Shown one piece after another: positions 1 to 10,197 of a DNA stretch of 64,000 nt. A program made the position numbers and the translations under genes. Source of the stretch: Rhizobium leguminosarum (GTDB lineage Bacteria > Pseudomonadota > Alphaproteobacteria > Rhizobiales > Rhizobiaceae); NCBI RefSeq assembly GCF_017876795.1, contig NZ_JAGIOR010000001.1:3808501-3872500 (forward strand), given 5' to 3'. The notes under the pieces are model-generated. The model worked only from the letters and a program-made list of their open reading frames with translations, was not told the DNA's origin and ran no database searches. Position 1 is the first letter of the stretch. The number at the start of each line of letters is the position of its first letter.

Positions 1-1716
1 CCTGGCGAGGGTGCGCGGCGTCTGCGGCGAACGGATATACATGTACCAGGCGAGGACGAAGCCGAGCAGCATGGCGATGAACGGGCTCAGGCCCACGAGC
101 GCCGGCACGTGGTGGAACTGTTCGACGAGTTCGTTCTCGGCGCCGGTGAAGAGCGCGCCCTTCCAGAACTCGGCATATTCCTCACCGTAGAAGCGGCCTT
201 CGAAGATCACGCCGGCAAACATTGCGCCGAACGCCAGAAGATAGAGCGGCACCAGCATGACCTGCGGCGACTCGTGGACATGATGCATGACCTCGTGCGA
301 AGCGCGCGGCTTGCCGAAGAAGGTCATGAAGATCAGGCGCCAGGAATAGAAGCTGGTAAACAGAGCCGCAATCACCAGCAGCGAGAAGGCAAAGCCCGCG
401 ACCGGCGAATGCGAAGCATAGGTCGCCTCGATGATCACGTCCTTGGAGAAGAAGCCGGCAAAGCCGAACGGCGTGAAGGGAATACCAACGCCGGTGATCG
501 CCAGCGTGCCGATGATCATCAGCCCGGCCGTAACCTTAATATGCGGCAAAAGTCCACCCATGTAACGCATGTCCTGCTCGCCATCGACCGCGTGGATGAC
601 CGAGCCGGCGCCGAGGAACAGCAGCGCCTTGAAGAAGGCATGGGTGAACAGGTGGAAGATCGCCGCGCCATAGGCCCCTACCCCGAGCGCCACGAACATG
701 TAGCCGAGCTGCGAACAGGTGGAATAGGCGATGACGCGCTTGATGTCGTTCTGCACCAGGCCGACGGTTGCCGCGAAGAAGGCGGTGATCGCACCGATCA
801 CGGTGACGACGACAAGTGCATCCGGCGACAGTTCGAACAGCGGCGACATGCGGGCGACGAGGAAGACGCCGGCGGTGACCATGGTGGCGGCATGGATGAG
901 GGCCGAGACCGGGGTCGGACCTTCCATGGCGTCCGGCAGCCAGGTGTGCAGCAGGAACTGCGCCGACTTGCCCATCGCGCCCATGAACAGCAGCAGGCAG
1001 ACGCCGGTCAGCGCATGCGCCTTGTCGAGCTGCATGCCGAAGAGGTTGAGGATCACTTCGCTCGCCTCGCCGCCGCCTTCATGCGGGGCAAAGTTCGAGG
1101 CATTGGCGAAGATCGTGTCGAGATTGATCGAGCCGAACAGCACGAAGACGCCAGCAATGCCGAGCACGAAGCCGAAGTCGCCGACGCGGTTGACGATGAA
1201 GGCCTTCATCGCCGCGGCCGTTGCCGACGGCTTCTTGAACCAGAAGCCGATCAGCAGGTAGGAGGCGAGACCGACGCCTTCCCAGCCGAAGAACATCTGC
1301 GCCAGGTTGTCGGCGGTCACCAGCATCAGCATGGCGAAGGTGAAGAGCGAGAGATAGGCGAAGAAGCGCGGGCGATGCGGATCGGTATGCATGTAGCCGA
1401 TCGAATAGACGTGAACCAGCGTCGAGACCGTGTTGACGACGATCAGCATGACGGAGGTCAGCGTATCCACGCGTAGCGACCAGGAGGCGTCGATGCCGCC
1501 GGACTGGATCCAGCGCAACACCTCGACCTTGATCGGGCCGCCTTCTGCATGCCCCATGCCGACGGTGAAGAACACCACCCAGGACAGGATGGCGGCGATG
1601 ATCATCAGACCGCTGGTGACATATTCCGAAGCCTTGGCGCCGATGGCGCGGCCAAAAAGGCCGGCGACGATCGCGCCGATCAAGGGAAGAAAGACGATAG
1701 CCTTATAGAGGAACAT
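1..1716 (-). CDS. nuoL: NADH-quinone oxidoreductase subunit L (partial, C-terminus outside window)
   Basis: Antiporter-like membrane subunit of respiratory complex I, which couples electron transfer to proton pumping in the inner membrane. The reverse strand reads from an ATG at 1716 ([15 protein letters not shown]) as an unbroken run of hydrophobic helices to the window edge, about 572 codons. The usual length is about 660, so the C-terminal part lies outside. Conserved stretches such as [18 protein letters not shown] and [24 protein letters not shown] are the NuoL/Mrp antiporter signature. It follows nuoK by 7 bases and is the last visible gene of the operon. Confidence 0.97.
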   Translation of the reverse strand, partial: MFLYKAIVFLPLIGAIVAGLFGRAIGAKASEYVTSGLMIIAAILSWVVFFTVGMGHAEGGPIKVEVLRWIQSGGIDASWSLRVDTLTSVMLIVVNTVSTLVHVYSIGYMHTDPHRPRFFAYLSLFTFAMLMLVTADNLAQMFFGWEGVGLASYLLIGFWFKKPSATAAAMKAFIVNRVGDFGFVLGIAGVFVLFGSINLDTIFANASNFAPHEGGGEASEVILNLFGMQLDKAHALTGVCLLLFMGAMGKSAQFLLHTWLPDAMEGPTPVSALIHAATMVTAGVFLVARMSPLFELSPDALVVVTVIGAITAFFAATVGLVQNDIKRVIAYSTCSQLGYMFVALGVGAYGAAIFHLFTHAFFKALLFLGAGSVIHAVDGEQDMRYMGGLLPHIKVTAGLMIIGTLAITGVGIPFTPFGFAGFFSKDVIIEATYASHSPVAGFAFSLLVIAALFTSFYSWRLIFMTFFGKPRASHEVMHHVHESPQVMLVPLYLLAFGAMFAGVIFEGRFYGEEYAEFWKGALFTGAENELVEQFHHVPALVGLSPFIAMLLGFVLAWYMYIRSPQTPRTLAR

Positions 1717-1723
1717 GAGCCAC

Positions 1724-2032
1724 TCAGCCCTTCATCATATTGACGTCTTCGACCGCGATCGAGCCGCGGTTGCGGTAGAAGACAACGAGAATTGCAAGAC
1801 CGATCGCCGCTTCGGCAGCCGCGACCGTCAGGATGAACAGCGCGAAGACCTGGCCGACGATGTCGTTCAGGAAGGAGGAGAAGGCGACCATGTTGATGTT
1901 GACGGCAAGCAGGATCAGCTCGATCGACATCAGGATGACGATGACGTTCTTCCGGTTCAGGAAGATGCCGAAGACGCCGAGCGTGAAGAGGATGGCGCTG
2001 ACCGTCAGGTAGTGGGAAAGTCCGATGACCAT
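1724..2032 (-). CDS. nuoK: NADH-quinone oxidoreductase subunit K
   Basis: Small membrane subunit of complex I, 102 residues, homologous to mitochondrial ND4L. Three hydrophobic helices are visible, including the conserved glutamates in the [16 protein letters not shown] and [14 protein letters not shown] stretches that belong to the proton path. The reading frame is open further upstream (to 2116), but that extension is arginine- and proline-rich and overlaps nuoJ. The ATG at 2032 gives the standard [11 protein letters not shown] start and length. It sits between nuoJ (22 bases) and nuoL (7 bases). Confidence 0.96.
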   Translation of the reverse strand: MVIGLSHYLTVSAILFTLGVFGIFLNRKNVIVILMSIELILLAVNINMVAFSSFLNDIVGQVFALFILTVAAAEAAIGLAILVVFYRNRGSIAVEDVNMMKG

Positions 2033-2054
2033 GTTCTTTGTTCCTTGACCTGCC

Positions 2055-2669
2055 TTAGACGCCCTGCCCGGGCTTGACCGACACCACCTCGACGGCGGTG
2101 GCGGGCGTGCGGGCAACCTGCCTGGGAATGTTCTGCCGCTTGATGTTGGTGCGGTGCCTCAGCGTCAGCACGATCGCGCCGATCATGGCGACCAGCAGCA
2201 CCAGACCGGCGATCTGGAAGAAATAGACGTAGTTGGTGTAGAGCACGTCGCCGAGGGCGGCCGTATTGGTGCGCTCCGTCAGCGCCGGGATCGGCATGGC
2301 GACTGATTTGGCAATCTCGGGCGAGATGACGCTGCCGCCGATGACGACGATCAGTTCGGCTGCGAGAATGATCCCGATCAGCCCGCCGATCGGCGCATAT
2401 TCGAGAACCCCTGCCCTGAGCTCGGTGAAGTCGATATCGAGCATCATCACCACGAAGAGGAAGAGCACGGCGACGGCGCCGACATAGACGACGAGCAGGA
2501 TCATCGCCAGGAATTCGGCACCGAGCAGCAGGAAGAGGCCGGCCGCGTTGAAGAACACCAGGATCAGGAACAGAACCGAGTGAACCGGGTTCTTCGCCCA
2601 GATGACCATGAACGCCGACGCCACCGCGACAAAGGCGAAAAGATAGAAAAATAGAGCCTGCAGACCCAT
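2055..2669 (-). CDS. nuoJ: NADH-quinone oxidoreductase subunit J
   Basis: Membrane subunit of complex I, homologous to ND6, 204 residues. Five hydrophobic helices are apparent in the first 170 residues. The motif [19 protein letters not shown] is the conserved helix 3, which contains the pi-bulge in known structures. The tail after about residue 170 is polar and basic. There is a 141-base gap to nuoI upstream and a 22-base gap to nuoK downstream, so it is still within the operon. Confidence 0.96.
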   Translation of the reverse strand: MGLQALFFYLFAFVAVASAFMVIWAKNPVHSVLFLILVFFNAAGLFLLLGAEFLAMILLVVYVGAVAVLFLFVVMMLDIDFTELRAGVLEYAPIGGLIGIILAAELIVVIGGSVISPEIAKSVAMPIPALTERTNTAALGDVLYTNYVYFFQIAGLVLLVAMIGAIVLTLRHRTNIKRQNIPRQVARTPATAVEVVSVKPGQGV

Positions 2670-2810
2670 GTTGGTGCCTTTTTCATCTTCCCCCGGGCAG
2701 CCGGGAGTTTATCTGCCCGATAGAGATTTGCGCGGCTGACCGGCAAAGCTCCTGTGCATATTGACCGTGACCGGAGCAGCTAAGCTCGATCGCGGCATTT
2801 CAAAACCCAA

Positions 2811-3302
2811 TCAGCGGTACGGCGAATCGATCGCGATATTGCGGGCGATTTCGCGCTCCCACCGGTCGCCGTTATCGAGAAGGCGCGCCTTGTCGAAATA
2901 GAGCTCTTCGCGGGTTTCCGTCGCAAATTCGAAATTCGGGCCTTCGACGATCGCGTCGACCGGGCAGGCTTCCTGGCAGAAGCCGCAATAGATGCACTTC
3001 ACCATGTCGATGTCGTAGCGCACCGTGCGGCGGGTGCCGTCGTTGCGGCGCGGACCGGCCTCGATGGTGATCGCCTGGGCAGGACAGATCGCCTCGCAGA
3101 GCTTGCAGGCGATGCAGCGTTCCTCGCCGTTGGGATAACGGCGCAGCGCATGCTCACCGCGGAAACGCGGGGAAACCGGGCCCTTTTCGAAGGGGTAGTT
3201 GATCGTTGCCTTCTGGCGGAAAAAATAGCGCATCGACAGAAAGAACGCGCCGACGAATTCCTTGAGAAACAGCGAGCTGATGGAGCCGGACAAGCTTGCC
3301 AT
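2811..3302 (-). CDS. nuoI: NADH-quinone oxidoreductase subunit I (two [4Fe-4S] ferredoxin-like)
   Basis: Peripheral-arm subunit carrying clusters N6a and N6b, which pass electrons towards NuoB. Two CxxCxxCxxxCP motifs are present: [12 protein letters not shown] and [12 protein letters not shown]. Length is 163 residues, standard for alphaproteobacteria. An in-frame TTG lies two codons upstream at 3308, but the ATG at 3302 has a GGAGG ribosome site six bases before it and is preferred. It lies 40 bases after nuoH. Confidence 0.97.
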   Translation of the reverse strand: MASLSGSISSLFLKEFVGAFFLSMRYFFRQKATINYPFEKGPVSPRFRGEHALRRYPNGEERCIACKLCEAICPAQAITIEAGPRRNDGTRRTVRYDIDMVKCIYCGFCQEACPVDAIVEGPNFEFATETREELYFDKARLLDNGDRWEREIARNIAIDSPYR

Positions 3303-3342
3303 CTTCAACCTCCAATATTGCCGGAAACGAGAGCTGACATCA

Positions 3343-4386
3343 TCATGCCCAACCCATCAGTTTCAGCACGAATGCAACGATGACGACCATGGCGAGCGAC
3401 AGCGGCAGAAAGACCTTCCAGCCGAGGCGCATGAGCTGGTCGTAGCGGTAGCGCGGGACGAAAGCCTTGACCATCGCGAACATGAAGAACACGAAGCAGG
3501 CCTTCAGCATGAACCAGATGATGCCCGGAACCCAGTTGAGGATCCAGATGTCGACCGGAGGCAGCCAGCCGCCCAAAAAGAGGATCGTCGTCAGCGAGCA
3601 CATCAGGCAGACGGCCGCATATTCGCCGAGCATGAACATCATGTATGGCGACGAGCCGTATTCGACCATGAAGCCGGCAACAAGTTCCGATTCGGCTTCC
3701 GGAAGGTCGAAGGGCGGACGGTTCGTCTCGGCAAGTGCTGAGATGAAGAAGATGATGAACATCGGAAAGAGCGACAGCCAGTGCCAGTCGAGGAACGACG
3801 ATGGCAGGCCGAGCATGGTGCCGAGGCCGGTATGCTGCGCAGTGACGATATCGGTCAGGTTCAGCGAGCCGACGCAGAGCAGCACGGTGACGATGACGAA
3901 GCCGATCGAGACTTCATAAGAGACCATCTGTGCCGCCGAGCGCAGGGCGCCGAGGAACGGATACTTCGAGTTCGAAGCCCAGCCGCCCATGATGATGCCG
4001 TAGACCTCGAGCGAGGAGATCGCGAAGATATAGAGGATGCCGACATTGATGTTGGCGATCACCCAGCCATCGGCCAGCGGAACCACCGCCCAGGTGGCTA
4101 GCGCCAGAAGCACGGTCACCAGCGGGGCGAGCAGGAATACCACCTTGTTGGCGCCGGCCGGAATGACCGGCTCCTTGAAGACGAACTTCAGAAGGTCGGC
4201 GAAGGACTGGAACAGACCGAAGGGGCCGACGACATTCGGGCCGCGGCGCAGCTGCACGGCCGCCCAGATCTTGCGGTCGGCGAGCAGCACATAGGCGATG
4301 AAGACGAGCAGGCAGACGAGAAGCAGCAGCGACTGACCGATCATGATGATCGCCGGCCAGACATAGGTCGAAAAGAAAGAATCCAT
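3343..4386 (-). CDS. nuoH: NADH-quinone oxidoreductase subunit H
   Basis: Membrane subunit of complex I (ND1 homologue) that helps form the quinone-binding chamber, 347 residues. Family motifs include [14 protein letters not shown] near residue 42 and the acidic loop [22 protein letters not shown], which contributes to the quinone entry and proton coupling site. About eight hydrophobic helices are visible. It starts 12 bases after the nuoG stop codon. Confidence 0.97.
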   Translation of the reverse strand: MDSFFSTYVWPAIIMIGQSLLLLVCLLVFIAYVLLADRKIWAAVQLRRGPNVVGPFGLFQSFADLLKFVFKEPVIPAGANKVVFLLAPLVTVLLALATWAVVPLADGWVIANINVGILYIFAISSLEVYGIIMGGWASNSKYPFLGALRSAAQMVSYEVSIGFVIVTVLLCVGSLNLTDIVTAQHTGLGTMLGLPSSFLDWHWLSLFPMFIIFFISALAETNRPPFDLPEAESELVAGFMVEYGSSPYMMFMLGEYAAVCLMCSLTTILFLGGWLPPVDIWILNWVPGIIWFMLKACFVFFMFAMVKAFVPRYRYDQLMRLGWKVFLPLSLAMVVIVAFVLKLMGWA

Positions 4387-4398
4387 AGTCCCCTGCCC

Positions 4399-6480
4399 TT
4401 ACTCTGCCGCGACTTTGAAGTTGTTGCGCGCCAATGCCGAGCACTCCGCCATGACAGCCGAGGCACGCGCTATCGGGTTCGTCAAATAGAAGTCTTTCAC
4501 CGGCGACGCAAACCCGGATTTGTTCATCTTGCCGGCTTTTTTCGCAACTGCGGCAATTTGGGCGCTATCGGTTTCGGCGATCTCGTCGATGGCGGCGAAA
4601 TGCGGGAAAGCGGCATAGAGCCGGACGCGCAATTCGCTGAGCGAATCGAAGGGAAGCTTCTTGCCGAGCACGTCGGAAAGGGCACGGATGATCGCCCAGT
4701 CCTCGCGGGCATCGCCCGGTGCAAAGCCTGCGCGATTGCCCATCTGGACGCGGCCTTCGGTATTGACCCATGTGCCGGACTTTTCGGTATAGGCTGCGGC
4801 CGGCAGGATGACGTCGGCATGATGCGCGCCGTTATCGCCATGCGAGCCGACATAGACGGTGAGCTTGGCCTTCTTGGCGGTGAAGTTGAGTTCGTCGGCG
4901 CCGAGCAGGAAGAGCACATCCATCGCCGTCAGCATTTCGGCGGCATTGACGCCCTTGGCACCGGGCACGAAGCCGAGGTCGAGGCCGCCGACACGCGAGG
5001 CAGCGGTGTGGAGAACGGCAAAGCCGTTCCAGCCTTCGACGACGGCGCCGACCGAACCGGCAAGCTTGGCGGCACTGGCGAGTACGCCGGCGCCGTCGGT
5101 GCGCGACAGCGCGCCCTGGCCGATGATGATCATCGGCTTGGCGGCGTTCTTCAGGACGTCCGCAAAAGCGTGGTTGCCGTCGACCAGATCCTTCAGCGTG
5201 TCGGGACCGCCGCCGAGATAGTCATAGCCATAGCGCAGTTCGCCCGGCTCGCCGATCACGCCGATCGGGAACTTGCCGCGGCGCCAGCGCTTGCGGATAC
5301 GGGTATTGAGGATCGCCGCCTCGAAGCGCGGATTGGCGCCGATGATCAGCAGCGCGTCGGCCTGGTCGATGCCTGAGATGGTCGGGTTGAAGAGGTAGCT
5401 TGCACGGCCGAGCGACGGATCGAGTGCCGCCCCATCCTGGCGACAGTCGAGATTGGTCGAGCCCAGCGACTTCACCAGCTCGGAAAGCGCATACATTTCC
5501 TCGACGGAAGCAAGATCGCCGGCGATTGCGCCGATCTTATCGCCGGAGGTGGCGGCAACGGCAGCCTTGATGGCGCCGAAAGCTTCGGCCCAGCTGGCGG
5601 GCTGCAGGCGGCCGTCGCGGCGGACGTAAGGCCGGTCGAGGCGCTGGGTCTTCAGGCCGTCCCAGATGAAACGGCTCTTGTCGGAGATCCACTCTTCGTT
5701 GATCGCTTCGTTGACGCGCGGCAGAACGCGCATGACTTCACGGCCGCGGGTATCGACGCGGATCGCCGAACCGACGGCATCCATGACGTCGATCGATTCG
5801 GTCTTGTTCAATTCCCACGGGCGCGCGGTGAAGGCGAAGGGCTTGGAGGTGAGCGCACCGACCGGGCAAAGATCGACGACGTTGCCCTGCAGCTCGGAGG
5901 TCATTGCCTGTTCGAGATAGGTGGTGATCTCGGCATCCTCGCCGCGGCCGATCAGGCCGAGTTCGGAAATGCCGGCAACCTCGGTGGTGAAGCGGACGCA
6001 GCGCGTGCAATGGATGCAGCGGTTCATCACCGTCTTGACCAGCGGGCCGATATACTTGTCTTCGACGGCGCGCTTGTCTTCCTGGTAACGCGAGGTGTCG
6101 ATGCCGAAGGCCATCGCCTGGTCCTGCAGGTCGCATTCGCCGCCCTGGTCGCAGATCGGGCAATCGAGCGGATGGTTGATCAGCAGGAATTCCATCACAC
6201 CTTCGCGGGCCTTCTTGACCATAGGGGTGTTGGTGAAGACCTCGGCCAGTTCGCCGTTCGGGCCGCCGCGAATATCGCGCACGCTCATGGCGCAGGAAGC
6301 CTGCGGCTTCGGCGGGCCGCCCTTTACCTCGACAAGGCACATGCGGCAATTGCCGGCAACCGACAGCCGCTCATGGAAGCAGAAGCGCGGAACTTCGGCG
6401 CCGGCATCCTCGCACGCCTGCAACAGCGTGTAATGATCCGGAACTTCGATTTCGTTGCCGTCAATCTTCAGTTTTGCCAT
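4399..6480 (-). CDS. nuoG: NADH-quinone oxidoreductase subunit G (75-kDa iron-sulfur subunit)
   Basis: Largest peripheral-arm subunit of complex I, 693 residues, carrying several iron-sulfur clusters of the electron wire. The N-terminal [2Fe-2S] domain has Cys residues in CFHERLSVAGNCRMC and further on. It is followed by the HPLDCPICDQGGECDLQDQ motif (N5-type His/Cys ligands) and CIHCTRCVRF (N4). The rest is a molybdopterin-oxidoreductase-like fold without cofactor, as is normal for the family. The downstream partner nuoH is 12 bases away; upstream, a 223-base gap separates it from the helix-hairpin-helix gene. Confidence 0.97.
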   Translation of the reverse strand: MAKLKIDGNEIEVPDHYTLLQACEDAGAEVPRFCFHERLSVAGNCRMCLVEVKGGPPKPQASCAMSVRDIRGGPNGELAEVFTNTPMVKKAREGVMEFLLINHPLDCPICDQGGECDLQDQAMAFGIDTSRYQEDKRAVEDKYIGPLVKTVMNRCIHCTRCVRFTTEVAGISELGLIGRGEDAEITTYLEQAMTSELQGNVVDLCPVGALTSKPFAFTARPWELNKTESIDVMDAVGSAIRVDTRGREVMRVLPRVNEAINEEWISDKSRFIWDGLKTQRLDRPYVRRDGRLQPASWAEAFGAIKAAVAATSGDKIGAIAGDLASVEEMYALSELVKSLGSTNLDCRQDGAALDPSLGRASYLFNPTISGIDQADALLIIGANPRFEAAILNTRIRKRWRRGKFPIGVIGEPGELRYGYDYLGGGPDTLKDLVDGNHAFADVLKNAAKPMIIIGQGALSRTDGAGVLASAAKLAGSVGAVVEGWNGFAVLHTAASRVGGLDLGFVPGAKGVNAAEMLTAMDVLFLLGADELNFTAKKAKLTVYVGSHGDNGAHHADVILPAAAYTEKSGTWVNTEGRVQMGNRAGFAPGDAREDWAIIRALSDVLGKKLPFDSLSELRVRLYAAFPHFAAIDEIAETDSAQIAAVAKKAGKMNKSGFASPVKDFYLTNPIARASAVMAECSALARNNFKVAAE

Positions 6481-6703
6481 CGTCGCTCAGTCCTGTTTCC
6501 CGTTTGCCTGATGACGGCAAACAAACCTATTTTTGCAACACTCTCATTGCCAAGCCGGATCTTTCGTCCTGCCGACACCTGATGTCGCCCAAATTCTCTG
6601 TCGCGTGTTCCAGGTCCGGAACCCGCACCGGCATCTGCGGCGCGAGGCCCCCGCCCGTCCGCCGATCTGCCCATCTTTCCGGCCGATTGCACGGCCGGAC
6701 AGT

Positions 6704-7420
6704 TCATTTCCTTCGGCGCGCCCGCCCTGCCAGAACTTTTGCCTGGCCGGCCCAGTCGTCACGGTCGATGCGGCCGTTGACGCCAAGCTCGGCGTCGAGC
6801 CGGGCGATGTCCTCGGCGCTCCAGGCAGCAATCTCGGCGAAGCTGCGAATGCCCCGGTCGTTCAGCACCTGCTCCAGCTTCGGGCCGATGCCGGCGATCA
6901 GCTTCAGATCGTCAACTTTTTTCGCCCGCTGGGCCGGTTTTGCCTTCACAGCCGGCTTCGGCTGGCTGGCAGGGACCGGTCCGCTGACCGGTGTTACAAC
7001 AGTCAGTTTCGGCCTTGCCTTCTTCTCGACGTCAGGCTTGGTCTCCGCCGCCGGGTTGGCCGCGGCCACCGGCTTGACCACAGCCTTGGCGACAACCTTG
7101 ACCTCAGGGCGGATATTCTCCGGCCGGATATCGACGGCGGGCATCGGCTCGTCCGGCGGCGTGTCATCGAGGGCGGCAGCGACTTTGCCGGTGGTTTCCA
7201 GCGCGCTCTGGAAGGCGCCGAAGAAGGCGCCGGCCATCTGGGTCGAGAGACCGAAGCCGATCGCGGTTGCGGCGGCAAAGGCTGCGGCGGGATGCGCCAT
7301 CAGCGGATGCACCGGCATTGCCCGCGCATTTTCCAGCATCTCGGCGGCAAGACGGCCGAAGCCGGCCGCGAAATCGGCGGCGTCTTCCTTCTTCCCACTC
7401 TTCGATGCCTTGTCCGCCAT
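6704..7420 (-). CDS. Helix-hairpin-helix domain protein encoded inside the nuo operon
   Basis: 238 residues with no assigned role. The N-terminal part (about 1-90) has an alanine-rich hydrophobic stretch, possibly one membrane or amphipathic helix. The middle (90-165) is a low-complexity Pro/Ala/Lys linker. Residues 171-238 form a helix-hairpin-helix module (LIAGIGPKLEQVLNDRGI), of the type annotated as flap-endonuclease-like H3TH domain (COG3743). A closely similar module forms the C-terminus of NuoE in the same operon. It starts 2 bases after the nuoF stop, so it is almost certainly co-transcribed and translationally coupled. A structural or assembly role in complex I is inference. Confidence 0.8.
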   Translation of the reverse strand: MADKASKSGKKEDAADFAAGFGRLAAEMLENARAMPVHPLMAHPAAAFAAATAIGFGLSTQMAGAFFGAFQSALETTGKVAAALDDTPPDEPMPAVDIRPENIRPEVKVVAKAVVKPVAAANPAAETKPDVEKKARPKLTVVTPVSGPVPASQPKPAVKAKPAQRAKKVDDLKLIAGIGPKLEQVLNDRGIRSFAEIAAWSAEDIARLDAELGVNGRIDRDDWAGQAKVLAGRARRRK

Positions 7421-7422
7421 GA

Positions 7423-8727
7423 TTATTCAGCCGCCTCCAGAACCGCGCCATGATCAAGGGCGCTTGCCGTATACTGGTCGATGCGTTTTTCGATCTCGGG
7501 ACGGAAGTTACGGATCAGACCCTGCACCGGCCATGCGGCGGCGTCGCCGAGCGCGCAGATGGTGTGGCCTTCGATCTGCTTCGTCACCTGGAACAGCATG
7601 TCGATTTCGCGCTTCTGGGCATTGCCCTTGGCCATGCGCTCCATCACCCGCCACATCCAGCCGGTGCCTTCGCGGCAGGGCGTGCACTGGCCGCAGCTCT
7701 CGTGCTTGAAGAAGGCGGAGATGCGGGCGATCGCCTTGATGACGTCGGTCGACTTGTCCATGACGATCGCGGCGGCCGTGCCGAAGGAGGAGCCGACGCC
7801 GCGCAGGCCGTCGAAATCCATCGGGCAGTCGATGATGTCCTTGGCCGGAACGATCGGGCAGGATGCGCCGCCCGGAATGACCGCGAGCAGATTGTCCCAG
7901 CCGCCGCGGATGCCGCCGGCATGGCGGTCGACCAGTTCGCGGAAGGTGATGCCCATTTCCTCTTCGACGGTGCACGGCTTGTTGACGTGGCCGGAGAGCA
8001 TGAACAGCTTGGTGCCGACGTTGTTCGGGCGGCCGATGGCCGAAAACCAGCCAGCGCCGCGGCGCAGGATCGTCGGCGCAACGGCGATCGATTCGACGTT
8101 GTTAACCGTCGTCGGGCAGCCGTAAAGGCCCATATTGGCCGGGAAAGGCGGTTTCAGGCGCGGCTGGCCCTTCTTGCCCTCGAGGCTTTCAAGCAGGGCT
8201 GTTTCCTCGCCGCAGATATAGGCGCCGGCGCCGTGATGGACGAAGATGTCCATGTCCCAGCCGAGCTTGTTGTTCTTGCCGAGCAGGCCGTAATCATAAC
8301 ATTCGTCGATCGCCGCCTGCAGCGCTTCGCGCTCGCGGATATATTCGCCGCGCACATAGATGTAGGCCGCATTGGCGCCCATGGCGAAGCTGGCGATGAC
8401 GCAGCCTTCGATCAGCGTATGCGGATCGTGGCGCATGATGTCGCGGTCTTTGCAGGTGCCGGGCTCCGATTCGTCGGCGTTGACGACGAGATAATGCGGG
8501 CGGCCGTCGCTTTCCTTCGGCATGAAGGACCATTTGAGGCCGGTGGGGAAGCCGGCGCCGCCGCGACCGCGAAGGCCGGACGCCTTCATCTCGTTGATAA
8601 TCCAGTCGCGACCCTTTTCGAGAATCTGCTTGGTGCCGTCCCAGTGGCCGCGGCCCATCGCGCCCTTCAGGGACTTGTCCTTCAGGCCGTAGATGTTGGG
8701 AAAGATGCGGTCTTTATCTTGTAACAT
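7423..8727 (-). CDS. nuoF: NADH-quinone oxidoreductase subunit F (NADH/FMN-binding)
   Basis: 51-kDa subunit that oxidises NADH and passes electrons through FMN to cluster N3. 434 residues, family-typical. The nucleotide-binding glycine-rich motif is [16 protein letters not shown] (about residues 52-67). The [4Fe-4S] ligands are in [12 protein letters not shown], with the fourth Cys in [12 protein letters not shown]. It lies 11 bases after nuoE, its partner in the flavoprotein module. Confidence 0.97.
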   Translation of the reverse strand: MLQDKDRIFPNIYGLKDKSLKGAMGRGHWDGTKQILEKGRDWIINEMKASGLRGRGGAGFPTGLKWSFMPKESDGRPHYLVVNADESEPGTCKDRDIMRHDPHTLIEGCVIASFAMGANAAYIYVRGEYIREREALQAAIDECYDYGLLGKNNKLGWDMDIFVHHGAGAYICGEETALLESLEGKKGQPRLKPPFPANMGLYGCPTTVNNVESIAVAPTILRRGAGWFSAIGRPNNVGTKLFMLSGHVNKPCTVEEEMGITFRELVDRHAGGIRGGWDNLLAVIPGGASCPIVPAKDIIDCPMDFDGLRGVGSSFGTAAAIVMDKSTDVIKAIARISAFFKHESCGQCTPCREGTGWMWRVMERMAKGNAQKREIDMLFQVTKQIEGHTICALGDAAAWPVQGLIRNFRPEIEKRIDQYTASALDHGAVLEAAE

Positions 8728-8738
8728 GCTTCACCTCT

Positions 8739-9908
8739 TTACCGCGGCTTCTTGCCGAAGACCTTGATATATTCCGCTTCGCCGCCCTTGGCGAGCGCCT
8801 TGGCCTGCTTGACCCAGTCGTCACGCTCGATGCGGCCGCGGAAGTTCAGGTAGCCGTCGACCCATTCACGCTCGGCCTTCTTCCAGCCCGCGACCTGCGA
8901 GAAGGTGAAGATGCCGATCTCGTTCAACGTCGCCTCGATTTTCGGGCCGACGCCCGAGATCATCTTCAGGTCATCCGGTGCGGCGGGCTTTTCGATGCCG
9001 GCCGGACGGTTCTTGTCGGTCAGGGCAGGTTTTGCCGCCGGGGCGGCTTCGGCCTTGACGGTAAGTGCCGGCGCCGGTTCGGCAGCCGCGGTGCCGGATA
9101 CCGGCTGCTGCCCGGCTGCCTTGGCATTCCTGGCTGCCGCTTTCGGTGCCGTTGCCGGCGTCTTCAGCGCGGCATTGGTCTCGGCATCGGTGCTCTTCGG
9201 GCGGGCGGCCTCGGAGGGCGGGACCGGAGCGGCGTCGACGACCGGAGCCGACACGGTTTCGGCATCGGCCTTCTTGGCGCGCGTCCTTGCCTTCGGCTCT
9301 GCCGTCGTCAGCGAGGTCAGACCGCCTTCCGGCGCCGAAAACACCCGGTCGATCTGGGTGCCTGGCTTGATGCTCGCGCCGTTGCCGGCGGCAAAGGCAT
9401 CGATGATCTCTTCGAGACGCGCCGGCGTCAGGTCCTCATAGGTGTCCTTGCCGATCATCACCATCGGGGCGTTGACGCAGGCGCCAAGACATTCGACCTC
9501 TTCCCACGACAGCGTGCCTTCGGCATTGCGCTCGAAGCTATGGGCATGGATCTTGCTCTTGCAGACCGACATCAGCGCTTCCGAGCCGCGCAGCATGCAG
9601 GGCGTCGTGCCGCAGACCTGGACATGGGCGCGGGTGCCGACGGGGTGCAGCTGGAATTGCGTATAGAAGGTCGCGACCTCGAGCACCCTTATATAGGCCA
9701 TGTCGAGCATGTCGGCGATCTTTTCGATCGCCGCGCGCGTGACCCAGCCATCCTGCTCCTGCGCCCGCATCAATAGCGGGATGACCGCCGATTGCTGGCG
9801 GCCGGCGGGGTATTTCTGGATCGTCTTGTCCGCCCAGACCGCATTTTCATCGCTGAAAGCGAATGCGGCAGGCTGAAATTGATCTTCGGCTAATCGACGA
9901 ACGGACAT
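8739..9908 (-). CDS. nuoE: NADH-quinone oxidoreductase subunit E with long C-terminal extension
   Basis: 24-kDa [2Fe-2S] subunit (cluster N1a). The thioredoxin-like core is in residues 1-180 with ligands Cys99, Cys104, Cys140 and Cys144 (CGTTPC and CLGAC). The protein is 389 residues, roughly twice the length of the E. coli subunit. The extra part is an Ala/Pro/Lys-rich linker (about 195-310) followed by a helix-hairpin-helix module at 313-389 (MISGVGPKIEATLNEIGI). The same module occurs in the separate protein encoded at 6704-7420. Extended NuoE is, to my knowledge, common in rhizobia. The role of the extension is unknown. Confidence 0.95.
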   Translation of the reverse strand: MSVRRLAEDQFQPAAFAFSDENAVWADKTIQKYPAGRQQSAVIPLLMRAQEQDGWVTRAAIEKIADMLDMAYIRVLEVATFYTQFQLHPVGTRAHVQVCGTTPCMLRGSEALMSVCKSKIHAHSFERNAEGTLSWEEVECLGACVNAPMVMIGKDTYEDLTPARLEEIIDAFAAGNGASIKPGTQIDRVFSAPEGGLTSLTTAEPKARTRAKKADAETVSAPVVDAAPVPPSEAARPKSTDAETNAALKTPATAPKAAARNAKAAGQQPVSGTAAAEPAPALTVKAEAAPAAKPALTDKNRPAGIEKPAAPDDLKMISGVGPKIEATLNEIGIFTFSQVAGWKKAEREWVDGYLNFRGRIERDDWVKQAKALAKGGEAEYIKVFGKKPR

Positions 9909-9924
9909 TCTTCCTCACGCCTTG

Positions 9925-10197
9925 TCAGTTTAGGGTTCCACACCGCGAAGCGGTCAAAGACTGCATTTCGCAGGCATAGGCCGACTGGTCTTTCTGCATA
10001 AACACTACGAATTTTCCGCCATTCGGAATGGCAGCCTTGATCTGATAGCCCTTGGACAAAAGCTCGCCCATGGACGTTTTCGTCGCCGGCGGCGTCACTT
10101 CCTTACGGCCCAGCGGCGTGCCGAGCGTATCGGTCTCCTGGGCCGAAACCCCGGATGCCGCGAGAAGAAGGGCGACGGCAAGCGGCAGACGCTGCAT
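9925..10197 (-). CDS. Small exported protein of unknown function within the nuo operon
   Basis: 90 residues. It begins [20 protein letters not shown], a clear Sec signal peptide with predicted cleavage after AQ, so the mature protein (about 70 residues) should be periplasmic. It has two Cys residues near the C-terminus that could form a disulfide. The ATG at 10197 overlaps the nuoD stop codon by one base (TGATG), indicating translational coupling. An upstream in-frame extension exists but overlaps nuoD entirely. The stop lies 16 bases before nuoE. Function unknown. Confidence 0.75.
   Translation of the reverse strand: MQRLPLAVALLLAASGVSAQETDTLGTPLGRKEVTPPATKTSMGELLSKGYQIKAAIPNGGKFVVFMQKDQSAYACEMQSLTASRCGTLN

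Noticed and set aside
109..1476. Long open frame on the plus strand opposite nuoL, and similar long frames opposite nuoG, nuoF, lon and clpX
   Set aside because: They are antisense shadows of highly GC-rich real genes; their translations are low-complexity His/Asp/Arg/Glu runs without family motifs.
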